Position numbers and translations under genes: made by a program. The notes beneath the pieces were generated by a model, which saw only the letters and a program-made list of their open reading frames with translations, made no database searches and was not told where the DNA came from. Source: Rhizobium sp. Q54 (GTDB lineage Bacteria > Pseudomonadota > Alphaproteobacteria > UBA2966 > CAIVPW01). Taken from it: a DNA stretch of 42,579 nt. This document shows, piece by piece, positions 1-8,038 of the stretch; position 1 is the first letter of the stretch; every line of letters starts with the position of its first letter. The stretch is taken from positions 1-42,579 of the forward strand of contig CAMEYM010000023.1 in assembly GCA_945947575.1 (NCBI GenBank), given 5' to 3'.

Positions 1-876
1 TTCGAGGCGCACCTTGCCGAGCTGAAGAACGGCCGCTTCAACGTGGTGCCCCTGGCAGAGATCGCCGATGCCCTGCGCACCGGCCGCGCCTTGCCGGACC
101 GCACGATCGCAATCTCCGTCGACGACGGCTACCTGTCGGCATTCACCGAGGCCTGGCCGCGCCTGAAGGCCGCGGGCTTCCCGCTGACCATCTTCATCAA
201 CACCGACAACATCGACACGCGCACGGCGCGCTATCTGAACTGGGACCAGATCCGCCAGATGCAGGCGGAGGGCGTGACCATCGGCGGGCATACCGCGAGT
301 CACGGCCACATGCCCGAGATGACCCAGGAGCAGATGCGCGCCGACATCGAGAGGTCGCATCGCCGCTACCAGGCCGAGCTCGGCAAGGTGCCGACTCTGT
401 TCGCCTACCCGTTCGGCGAGATGAGCCTGCAGGCGCGCGAAGCGGTCAAGGCTGCGGGCTACGTCGCCGCGTTCGGCCAGCACTCCGGCGTCGCCGAGCC
501 AGGCCTCGACCTGTTCTTCCAGCCGCGCTTCTCGCTCAACGAAGACTTCGGTGCGCAGGCGCGCTTTGTGCTGGCCATCAATGCGCAGCCGCTGGGGGCG
601 CGCGACATCACGCCGGCCGACCCGGTGCTGACGCGCGCCAACAATCCGCCGGCGTTCGGGTTCACGATCGCCGAAGGCGTGCGCAACATCGAGCAGATCA
701 ATTGCTTTGCCTCGCAAGAGTCGACGCCGGCGCGCATCGAGCGCCTCGGCCGCCGCGTCGAGGTTCGGGTCGAGACGCCCTTCCCCGCCGGACGCGGTCG
801 CTTCAACTGCACCGTCCGCGGCGACGGCGACCGTTGGCGCTGGTTCGGGATGCAGTACATGGCGCCTGCCCGCTGA
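1..876 (+). CDS. Polysaccharide deacetylase family protein (5' partial)
   Basis: The reading frame is open from base 1, so the N-terminus lies outside the window; 291 residues are visible. The NodB-type deacetylase core is clear: SVDDGY (catalytic and metal Asp pair), GGHTASH (metal-binding His-x-x-x-His) and AYPFGE. A region of about 100 residues follows the core and ends in RWRWFGMQY; I do not recognise it as a named domain. The family removes N- or O-acetyl groups from cell-surface polysaccharides or peptidoglycan. The substrate cannot be told from the sequence, and no signal peptide can be judged because the start is missing. The gene converges on the glucosaminidase gene with a 22-bp gap, and no terminator hairpin is obvious between them. 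Confidence 0.9.
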   Translation, partial: FEAHLAELKNGRFNVVPLAEIADALRTGRALPDRTIAISVDDGYLSAFTEAWPRLKAAGFPLTIFINTDNIDTRTARYLNWDQIRQMQAEGVTIGGHTASHGHMPEMTQEQMRADIERSHRRYQAELGKVPTLFAYPFGEMSLQAREAVKAAGYVAAFGQHSGVAEPGLDLFFQPRFSLNEDFGAQARFVLAINAQPLGARDITPADPVLTRANNPPAFGFTIAEGVRNIEQINCFASQESTPARIERLGRRVEVRVETPFPAGRGRFNCTVRGDGDRWRWFGMQYMAPAR

Positions 877-898
877 CGCGGGCGGCGCTCGGCGCAGC

Positions 899-1900
899 CT
901 AGTGCAGGCCGCGCAATTCCCGGCTGAGCCGGGCGTCGTCGAAGGCGGTGAGATCGTTGATCTCGATGATGTCGCGAATGCGCTTGGTGTAGTCGCGACG
1001 CCCCTCCGAATAATAGATCAGCGTCTGGGCGAGCGACGTCGCATCGAGGGCACCGATGTCGGTGCGCATCGCCTGCCGGCGGTTGCGGAACGCGTTGTAG
1101 GCATCGTGGGTATTGAGATTCAGCATGTAGCCCGCGACTGATCCGAGCAGCCCGTCATAGGTGCGCACGAGATGGTTGCGGCCCTCCTCGCGCGAGTTCG
1201 GCACCAGGCCCTTGTCGGGGTCGTAGGTCCACTGGCCGAACACCGCGTTGCCTGCGATCGCAAAGCGCGACGTGCCCCAGCCGGACTCTTCGGCCGCCTG
1301 GGCGATCGCCAGCGAGGTGGGGATGACGTCGACGCGGCGGGTCAGCTCGGCGAGGTCGAACTGGTCGGTGTTGTAGCGGAATGCCAGCTGGGCGACCCAG
1401 ATGGAGTCCGCGTCGCTCCAGATGCCAGGCCGCGCCGCCAGCATGCGCAGGCGCTCGCGGTCGGCGGCGATCTGCTCGTTGGCGCGCAGGATGAGCGGCA
1501 GCACGGCCTGAATGAACATGGCCTTGCGCACTTCGACGAGCTTGATCTCCGGCATGTCGCCCGGAAGGTTGGCGAGCAACAAGCGCGGCACCTCGCCGGC
1601 GCCGCTGCGCACGTGGTCCAGGTGGTAGCCGAGCTGGAGGAAGCGCCGCGACAGGTCGGCGACATCGGCAATGCCGACGACCAACTCGCGCACCGGGACT
1701 TGCTTGAAGGCGGCGAGGGTGCCGTCGCCCTCGGAGTCGGCGCCCGGCGAGGCGGCGACGGTAGGCGCCACGAGGGCCAGCGCGAGGGTCATGGCGATCG
1801 CCCGCCGAGTCGCACTGCTCCGGCCGCCCGCACCCGGTCCGGTGCAGCCTGTCGAAGCGTAGATTCCTCCTGCGTTGGTTTTTCCTTCGAAAAACCGCAA
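899..1900 (-). CDS. Secreted glucosaminidase-domain (Bax-like) protein
   Basis: Predicted peptidoglycan hydrolase of the glucosaminidase/Bax family, about 333 residues. The catalytic region holds TSLAIAQAAEESGWGTS followed by GNAVFGQWTY, with the Glu-Glu pair expected at the active site. The N-terminus has Arg-Arg followed by a hydrophobic run ending TVAASP, which fits a signal peptide, so it probably acts in the periplasm. I chose the TTG at 1900 because GGGAGG lies 6 nt upstream of it. The frame also stays open to an ATG at 1948 with a poor ribosome site, and an internal ATG at 1792 lies inside the signal peptide. It is the last gene of the minus-strand block and is separated from the AsmA gene by about 220 bp, so it may have its own promoter. 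Confidence 0.85.
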   Translation of the reverse strand: MRFFEGKTNAGGIYASTGCTGPGAGGRSSATRRAIAMTLALALVAPTVAASPGADSEGDGTLAAFKQVPVRELVVGIADVADLSRRFLQLGYHLDHVRSGAGEVPRLLLANLPGDMPEIKLVEVRKAMFIQAVLPLILRANEQIAADRERLRMLAARPGIWSDADSIWVAQLAFRYNTDQFDLAELTRRVDVIPTSLAIAQAAEESGWGTSRFAIAGNAVFGQWTYDPDKGLVPNSREEGRNHLVRTYDGLLGSVAGYMLNLNTHDAYNAFRNRRQAMRTDIGALDATSLAQTLIYYSEGRRDYTKRIRDIIEINDLTAFDDARLSRELRGLH

Positions 1901-2057
1901 ATCGATCCTCCCGTTGCTCCCGATGAGCCCCTGCCCAGGGGGCGCCATCTCATCGGGAGCTAGGCTGTACGCTTAATAGAAATCGCGGGCGGCAGTGTCC
2001 ATCGGCATTAACCTTACCGAGGACCATTTTTGGCCTGAGTGACCGCAGCGACACTGT

Positions 2058-2098
2058 GGACTTCCCGTCCAGGCCGAGCTTCGCCTGGGGATAAGTCC
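2058..2098 (-). terminator. Stem-loop after the AsmA gene
   Basis: GGACTT (2058-2063) pairs with AAGTCC (2093-2098), and inside it CCAGGC (2069-2074) pairs with GCCTGG (2083-2088). It lies 25 bp past the AsmA stop codon. There is no T-run on the minus strand after it, so it may be a transcript-end stabiliser rather than a true intrinsic terminator. Confidence 0.35.
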
Positions 2099-2122
2099 GT
2101 CGCACCGTCTCGAAGATCGGCG

Positions 2123-4174
2123 CTAGCGGCCGAAGAGATTGCGGATGCCTTCGTTGAGATTCTCGAGGGCGCGCTCAACCGCCGGAGGCGGCGTCAGCCC
2201 GCCTGGCGCGGCCGTGGGAGCGGCTGGAGCGTCCGCTCCCGGACGGGCGGCCTGGGTGTCAGCGCGCGCCAGGTCGACGCAGGCGTTCCTCGATGCACCC
2301 AAGGAAACCAGCCCAGCAACCGCCGCGGGCGGGAACACAAAGATGCCGGCAATGCCGATCAGGCGACGCGCCACCCCGGCCGCATCGGCACGGAAGGTCG
2401 GATTGAGCAACGTCCCGGTGATCCGCACGGGTGCAGAGATGTTGAGCGACACGGCCGCCTTCGATTTCGGCGTGATGAGGAGGTCGATTTCCTCGGTACC
2501 GAGGTTGATGGTGCCCTCGCCGCCCACCGTCGCGAAGCGCGAGTCGAAGAGGATCACCTCGCCGGTCGCGAGGCCGTCCTTGATGGCGAAGCGCAGCGCC
2601 GAGCAGTTGACGACGCTCCACTCGTTCGAGGTACCCGAGAACAAGGTGCCGAGGGCGGTGCCGACGCCGCCGATCAGGGTCTCGAGGCCGCGCACGTCGG
2701 CGCGGCCTTCGCCCATGAGGAGCTGCACGTGGCCGTCGAGGGTCGCGGCGATTTCGGCCGGCGAGCGGCCGACGCCGGCCAGCTCGGCATCCACCGAGAC
2801 GAGGCCTTCGATGGCGTTGCCGTACTTGCCGCGGATGAAGAAGCCGATCGGGAAGTCGTTGCCGGCGATCTTGCCCTTCACCGTGGGGCGCGGGCCGGTG
2901 TCATCGACGTGGAGCGTGAAGTTGAACTCGCCGCCTGCGAGCCCGGCCTTGCTGACGGTGAGATCGACGATGCCGTTGGTGAGAGTGGCGGTCGCGGCGG
3001 CGTCCTTGAACTCGAACATCGGCACGCGCAGCGTGGCGGCGACGGCGCGCACCTCGGCATCGGCGAGATGCAGCGCCCTCAGGTCGATCGGCGTGTTGGG
3101 AATGACCCGCGTCGGCGCCGGGCCAGCAGCGGCGGGACGGGCGGGCATCGCGGGAGGCGGAGCGGTGGCGACGCCGAAGTCGGCGAGGTCGAAGCGCGTC
3201 GAGCGGATATCGGCGGTCACCTTGGGCCGCGGGCCGGACCGCACGAGGCGCAGCGTCCCGGAGAGGTCGCTGGTGCCCAGTCGCGCCGCGAGGTTCTCGA
3301 CCGCGATGTCCGTGGCACCGGCGCGGACGTGCGCCGTGGCGGTGGCCGGCCCGTTGGGACCACCGAAACTCGAGCCCAGGCGGGCCTTTAGGGGCGCGAG
3401 GTCGCTGACGGCGACGCTGATGTTGGCGTCGAGGTTGCCGCCTACCACGCGGCCGTCCACGTCCACCGTGCCGCCATAGGCGGTGATGCGGCCCTTGAGC
3501 GGCAGGTTGCGCCAGTCGGCGAGCACCGCGGCGAGGGGGCCGGTCTCGGCGTCGACGCGGATGGTCTGGTCCGTCCACCGCACTTCGGTGCTGAAGCGCA
3601 GCGGATCGCTCGCCTCGCCACCGCGCAGCGTGGCGCGGCGCACCTGCACGGTGTGCTCGGCCGCGTCGTGCCGGCGATAGACGATTTCGCCGTTCTCGAT
3701 AGCAATTTCGCCGATGGCGGCAAGCGGGCTGGCCGCCGGATTGGCGGGATCGGGCGCGGGCGCAGTGCCGGCTGCCGGGCCGAACTGCCAATTGGTGCGT
3801 CCCTGCGCGTCCGTGGTGACGACGATGCGCGGCTGCTGCACGACCAGGCGCGCCAGGCGCACTTCGCCGCGCAGCAGCGGCAAGAACTCGACTTGGGCCT
3901 CGATGCGGGCGGCGCGCGCCAGCTCCGCCTCGCCGTTGCCTTCGGCGTCGGTGAAGCGCACACGCTCGGCGACGACGGTCGGGCGCAGCGACGGAGCAAT
4001 GCGCAGCGCGCCGTCGATGTGGACGACGTGCCCGCCGGTAGCGGCGGCTATGCGGCTGTTGGCGAGGCCCTGGTATCGGGCGAGGTCGACGCGCGACAGC
4101 GCGACATAGACGCCGGCGAGGGCGAGCGCAACGACGATGGCCAGTCCGACCGAGATCTTGATGAGGGTGCGCAC
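2123..4174 (-). CDS. AsmA family protein
   Basis: A 683-residue AsmA-like protein. An N-terminal membrane anchor (about residues 5-27, ISVGLAIVVALALAGVYVAL) is followed by the typical AsmA opening, where a short helix leads to GHVVHIDGALRIAPSLRP. The long beta-rich periplasmic body has a C-terminal AsmA_2-type section with TLDGHVQLLMGEGRADVRG and a late IDLLITPKSK segment. Family members are bridge-like lipid-transfer proteins that span the periplasm and help keep the outer membrane in order; that role is family knowledge. The start is a GTG with AGGAG 5 nt upstream. An Ala/Pro-rich linker near residues 330-350 (PPPAMPARPAAAGPAP) breaks the body in two. The neighbouring genes are DUF2333 upstream and a cell-wall hydrolase downstream. 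Confidence 0.9.
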   Translation of the reverse strand: MRTLIKISVGLAIVVALALAGVYVALSRVDLARYQGLANSRIAAATGGHVVHIDGALRIAPSLRPTVVAERVRFTDAEGNGEAELARAARIEAQVEFLPLLRGEVRLARLVVQQPRIVVTTDAQGRTNWQFGPAAGTAPAPDPANPAASPLAAIGEIAIENGEIVYRRHDAAEHTVQVRRATLRGGEASDPLRFSTEVRWTDQTIRVDAETGPLAAVLADWRNLPLKGRITAYGGTVDVDGRVVGGNLDANISVAVSDLAPLKARLGSSFGGPNGPATATAHVRAGATDIAVENLAARLGTSDLSGTLRLVRSGPRPKVTADIRSTRFDLADFGVATAPPPAMPARPAAAGPAPTRVIPNTPIDLRALHLADAEVRAVAATLRVPMFEFKDAAATATLTNGIVDLTVSKAGLAGGEFNFTLHVDDTGPRPTVKGKIAGNDFPIGFFIRGKYGNAIEGLVSVDAELAGVGRSPAEIAATLDGHVQLLMGEGRADVRGLETLIGGVGTALGTLFSGTSNEWSVVNCSALRFAIKDGLATGEVILFDSRFATVGGEGTINLGTEEIDLLITPKSKAAVSLNISAPVRITGTLLNPTFRADAAGVARRLIGIAGIFVFPPAAVAGLVSLGASRNACVDLARADTQAARPGADAPAAPTAAPGGLTPPPAVERALENLNEGIRNLFGR

Positions 4175-4278
4175 GACGCTCCTGAGGACTCAGCCTAGAC
4201 TTGGGCGACGAACCAACAGAAGCGAGCTTTTCACAGAGACAGGCAGCTTGGGGAGTCGGGCAATCCCCTAGAGCAACC

Positions 4279-5316
4279 TTACTTCTGCAGGATGTTGGTG
4301 ATTTCGCGCAGCTGGGTGCGAGCGCGCAGCACGAAGAAGCCTTCGGCGGCCAAGTGACTCGGCTGGAATTGCGCGTCAGGCTTGCCGTTCACGATGATGA
4401 GCGGGCTCAAGCTGGCGGCGTGCGCCATGCTCTCGAGCAGCTGCAGGTACGCGCCCTGAACCTCTTTCTCCGCCACGACGTTGGCGAAGTCCTTCTGCAG
4501 CTCGCGCAGGATCAGGTAGTACGCGTACATCTGACCCTTGATGCCGTAGAAGATGTCGTCGGCGCGCGTGTCGAGCCAGCCGCGCGGGTTGGCGATCGCC
4601 TGATCGAGGGCGGCGGACGACGAGCCGATGTCGAGGGCGATGCGATCGAGAGTCGCCATCAGGTTGTCGACCCGGCGCTCGAACACCGCTTGGCCTTGGG
4701 ACAGGCGCTGGTTGTAGTCGTTCAGCGCGCGCCAGGCGCGCGTGTACTGGGCCTCGGAGGTCGCGGTCGGCGCCAGCGAGGTCGAGAAATCGAAGATCCA
4801 CTTGGTGCCGGAATACTGCAAAAGGCCGGCGGCCTCCTGCAGGTCGGGATCGGTGCGGCTGGAGCCGCGCACGCGGCCGATCTGGTCGGTGAGTTCGAAG
4901 CCGAAGCGCGCCAGCGCCTGGATGATGCCCTGCTGGAACGCCGGCATGTTGTCGAGGGCCGCGCCCGGCATGAAGAACGGATCGTTGGCGACCCAGGCGC
5001 CATCGACCACCTCGCGCTGGATGAGCGCGGCGGCGACCGCGACGGCGCGGCTGCCGTTGGGCGGCACGACGAGGTCGCGGGTGCCGAAGTCGAGGCTGTC
5101 ATCGACGTGGTGCGTCAGCGCCATGCCGAGCGGGTACCACAGCAACAGGATTGCCGGGACGGTCCAGAACGCGATGCGCAGAAAGCGGCGCCTGCGTGGG
5201 GATACCGCAGCCTGGTCGGCGGCCGAGCCCGACGACGCGCTCGGGCCGCGACGGAAGGGGATGCGCACGCGGTCCCAGAACGGGAGGCGGCGCGGGTTCT
5301 CAGAAGTCTCGGCCAT
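4279..5316 (-). CDS. DUF2333 family membrane-anchored protein
   Basis: 345 residues. A basic, Ser-rich cytoplasmic N-terminus (about 45 residues, ending SPRRRRFLR) leads to one transmembrane helix (IAFWTVPAILLLWYPLGMAL). The remaining 280 residues are probably periplasmic and contain the DUF2333 features VDDSLDF and YGIKGQMYAYYLILRELQ. The function is unknown; the family is common in alpha- and gammaproteobacteria. A strong ribosome site (GGAGGGGG) precedes the ATG. It follows trpS with a 57-bp gap and precedes the AsmA gene by 104 bp, so it is probably read with trpS. The envelope location of this protein and its AsmA neighbour suggests, but does not show, a shared role. Confidence 0.88.
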   Translation of the reverse strand: MAETSENPRRLPFWDRVRIPFRRGPSASSGSAADQAAVSPRRRRFLRIAFWTVPAILLLWYPLGMALTHHVDDSLDFGTRDLVVPPNGSRAVAVAAALIQREVVDGAWVANDPFFMPGAALDNMPAFQQGIIQALARFGFELTDQIGRVRGSSRTDPDLQEAAGLLQYSGTKWIFDFSTSLAPTATSEAQYTRAWRALNDYNQRLSQGQAVFERRVDNLMATLDRIALDIGSSSAALDQAIANPRGWLDTRADDIFYGIKGQMYAYYLILRELQKDFANVVAEKEVQGAYLQLLESMAHAASLSPLIIVNGKPDAQFQPSHLAAEGFFVLRARTQLREITNILQK

Positions 5317-5373
5317 GTCCCCCTCCTTTCTCTGTAGATGGGGACGCGACGGCGGCTATCAAGGCGTCGCGCC

Positions 5374-6384
5374 TCAGGCGCGCAGGAAACCCACGATCTC
5401 CTTCACGTCGCGGACAATCGGGTCGGCCGCGGCGCGCGCCCGTTCCGCCCCATCGCGCAGGACGCTGTCGACATAGCCGGGGTCGGCCAGGAGGCGGCGC
5501 ATCTCGGTCGTGATGGGACCGATCTTGGCCGTGGTGAGTTCGGCCAGGTCTTCCTTGAACTTGGAGAACTGGGCGCCGTCGTAGTCGCGCAGGACCTCGG
5601 CCGGCGTTCGGTCCGACAGCGCGGCGAAGATGCCCACCAGGTTCTTCGCCTCGGCGCGCGACTCGAGCCCCGCCGGCGAACCCGGCAGCGGCTCGGGATC
5701 GGTGCGCGCCTTGCGGATCTTCTGCGCGATCAGGTCGGGCGTGTCGGTGAGGTTGATGCGCGTGTAGTCGGACTCGTCCGACTTCGACATCTTCTTCGTG
5801 CCGTCGCGTAAGCTCATGACGCGCGTCGCCTCGCCGAGGATGAGCGCCTCGGGCAACGGGAAGTACTCGACGCCATACTGCGAGTTGAACGACTGGGCGA
5901 TGTCGCGGGTCAGCTCCAAGTGCTGGCGCTGGTCGTCGCCGACCGGCACATGTGTGGCGAGATAGACAAGAATGTCGGCCGCCATCAGGGTCGGATAGAC
6001 GTAGAGCCCGACCGTCGAGCGCTCCTTGTGCTTGCCGGCCTTCTCCTTGAACTGCGTCATCCGGTCGAGCCAGCCGAGCCGCGCGATGCAGTTGAAGATC
6101 CACCCGAGCTCGGCGTGCGCCGGCACGTTGCTTTGGACGAACACCGCCGACTTCTTCGGATCGACGCCCATGGCGAGCAGCGCCGCGGCGCCGTCGCGCG
6201 TGCTGGCGCGCAAGGCGGCAGGGTCCTGCTGCACCGTGATGGCGTGCAGGTCGACGAGGCAATAGAAGCACTCGTATTCCTGCTGCAGGCGCACCCAATT
6301 GCGCAACGCACCCAGGTAGTTGCCGAGGTGCAGGTTGCCGGTGGGCTGGACGCCCGAAAGGATGCGCTTGGTGGGCTTGGTCAT
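5374..6384 (-). CDS. trpS: Tryptophan--tRNA ligase
   Basis: 336 residues, the usual length for a bacterial TrpRS. Class I signatures are present: [13 protein letters not shown] (HIGH box, residues 15-27) and KKMSKSD (KMSKS loop near residue 197). It charges tRNA-Trp with tryptophan in the cytoplasm. The ATG at 6384 has no convincing ribosome site upstream. The gene lies 45 bp after murJ, so translation may rely on the same transcript. The order glnD-murJ-trpS is widespread in alphaproteobacteria. Confidence 0.97.
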   Translation of the reverse strand: MTKPTKRILSGVQPTGNLHLGNYLGALRNWVRLQQEYECFYCLVDLHAITVQQDPAALRASTRDGAAALLAMGVDPKKSAVFVQSNVPAHAELGWIFNCIARLGWLDRMTQFKEKAGKHKERSTVGLYVYPTLMAADILVYLATHVPVGDDQRQHLELTRDIAQSFNSQYGVEYFPLPEALILGEATRVMSLRDGTKKMSKSDESDYTRINLTDTPDLIAQKIRKARTDPEPLPGSPAGLESRAEAKNLVGIFAALSDRTPAEVLRDYDGAQFSKFKEDLAELTTAKIGPITTEMRRLLADPGYVDSVLRDGAERARAAADPIVRDVKEIVGFLRA

Positions 6385-6429
6385 GGCGCAGGCTTATCGC
6401 GCGGCGCCTGCCCCAGGGTCAACCGTGGG

Positions 6430-8010
6430 TCAGCCCTTGGGGCGGCGGGCCATCTGGCGCAGGTCGCCCAGGGTCGCGACGCCGAGAAGCTGCAGGGCCA
6501 GGCCGTAGACGCCGAGACCCAGGGCCACGATGACCGCGAGCCCCAGCCACTGGGAGACGCCGTCGCCGTCGAACACGTCGGGCGGCGCGTAGGCGACGGC
6601 GGCCCACACCGCCGCGCCCATGATCGCGACCGCTATGGCGCCGCGCCACGCGGACCGCACCAGGCGGGCATCGAAGGTGAGGTGGCCGCGGCGGCGCAGG
6701 ATCAGCGCAAGGGCGATGGCGTTGACCCAGGCGGACAGGGCGGTCGCGAGCGCCAGGCCGACGTGCAGCAGGGGCCCCATCAGCGCCAAGTTGAGGACGA
6801 CGTTGAGGGCGAGGGCAAACACAGCGACCTGGACCGGCGTGCGCGTGTCCTTGCGCGCGAAGAACGCCGGCGAGAGAGCCTTGATGAGGACGTAGGCGGG
6901 CAGGCCGACGGCGAACGCGACGACGGCGGCGGCGGTGGCGCTGGTCGAGGCGGCGGTGAACTGGTCGCGCTCGAACAGGACCTCGACAATCGGCTGGCCG
7001 GCGATCATCAACGCGACGGTGGCCGGCACGCACAGCAGCAGCACGAGCTCGATGGCGCGGTTGAGGCTGTGCATGGCGCCGCTCTGGTCGCCGGCGCTGA
7101 GCTGGCGCGCCAGCAGCGGCAGCAGCGCCGTGCCGACCGCGACGCCGACGGCGCCGAGGGGCAGCTGCACCAGGCGGTCGGCATAGAAGAGGTACGACAC
7201 CGAGCCGGTCGGCAGCAGCGAAGCAATGATGATGTCGACCGCGATGTTGACCTGGGCCGCGCTCGATCCGATGACGCCGGGGACGAGCAGACGGCCGAGC
7301 TCGCGCACGGGCTGGGTGAGGCGCGGCCAACGCGGCCGCAAGACGAAGCCTGCGCGCCAACAGGCGAACAGCATGCCGCCGAGCTGCAGGACGCCGGCGG
7401 CGAACACGCCCCACGCCAGGGCATGGCCGTTGGCTGCGATGTGATCGCGGAAGATCAGCAGCACGCCGACCAGCGCGACGTTGAGCAGGATGGGGGCCGC
7501 AGCCTGGGCAGCGAAACGCCCAAGGCTGTTGAGCACGCCGCCCATCAGCGACACGAGGCTGACGAACACCAGGTACGGGAAGGTGATGCGCGTGAGCTCG
7601 ACGGCGAGGTCGAATTTGGGCGGATCGGAGACGAAGCCGGGCGCCAGGCCCAGCATCAGCCACGGCATGAAGATCTCGAAGATCGCCAACAGCGCCAGCA
7701 GCACGAGCGCGAGCGCGGCGAGCGCTTCCTCGGCGAAGCGTCGTGCGGCTAGCACGCCTTCGGCGTGACGCGCGGCATCGCGACCATCGCGCCGCAGGAG
7801 CGACGAGAAGATCGGCACGAACGCCGAGCTGAACGCGCCCTCGGCGAATAGGCGGCGGAACAGGCTCGGCAGCCTGAAGGCGACGAAGAACGCGTCGGCC
7901 ACCATGCCGGTGCCGAGGATCGACGCCATCAGCATGTCGCGCGCCAAGCCGGTGAGGCGGCTTAGGAACGTGAATGCGCCGATGGTGGCGCTGGCCTTGA
8001 ACAGGTTCAC
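6430..8010 (-). CDS. murJ: Lipid II flippase MurJ
   Basis: About 526 residues, a polytopic MOP-superfamily protein with roughly 14 hydrophobic segments. The N-terminus LSRLTGLARDMLMA and the nearby AFFVAFRLPSLFRRLFAEGA are hallmark MurJ/MviN sequences, including the conserved Arg residues that contact the lipid II head group. It moves lipid II from the cytoplasmic to the periplasmic face of the inner membrane for peptidoglycan synthesis. I use the GTG at 8010 (VNLFKASATIGAF), because longer versions would run into glnD with an atypical Arg-rich start. It lies 28 bp after glnD, which indicates one transcript. A second cell-wall lipid gene, uppP, is at 18081-18905. Confidence 0.95.
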   Translation of the reverse strand: MNLFKASATIGAFTFLSRLTGLARDMLMASILGTGMVADAFFVAFRLPSLFRRLFAEGAFSSAFVPIFSSLLRRDGRDAARHAEGVLAARRFAEEALAALALVLLALLAIFEIFMPWLMLGLAPGFVSDPPKFDLAVELTRITFPYLVFVSLVSLMGGVLNSLGRFAAQAAAPILLNVALVGVLLIFRDHIAANGHALAWGVFAAGVLQLGGMLFACWRAGFVLRPRWPRLTQPVRELGRLLVPGVIGSSAAQVNIAVDIIIASLLPTGSVSYLFYADRLVQLPLGAVGVAVGTALLPLLARQLSAGDQSGAMHSLNRAIELVLLLCVPATVALMIAGQPIVEVLFERDQFTAASTSATAAAVVAFAVGLPAYVLIKALSPAFFARKDTRTPVQVAVFALALNVVLNLALMGPLLHVGLALATALSAWVNAIALALILRRRGHLTFDARLVRSAWRGAIAVAIMGAAVWAAVAYAPPDVFDGDGVSQWLGLAVIVALGLGVYGLALQLLGVATLGDLRQMARRPKG

Positions 8011-8038
8011 GGCGCCGAGGGCGTGATGGGAGCGATGG

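Noticed and set aside
2000-2020. TTAACCTTACC near 2006-2018 as a CtrA site upstream of the glucosaminidase gene
   Set aside because: The CtrA consensus needs TTAA-N7-TTAA; only one TTAA half is present, the second reading GAGG.
5920-7752. A 610-codon open frame on the plus strand opposite trpS and murJ, and similar long frames opposite mutS, dnaK and others
   Set aside because: GC-rich codon bias leaves antisense frames open. Their sequences are Arg/Ala/His-rich with no domain or ribosome site, and the opposite strand holds clear family proteins.
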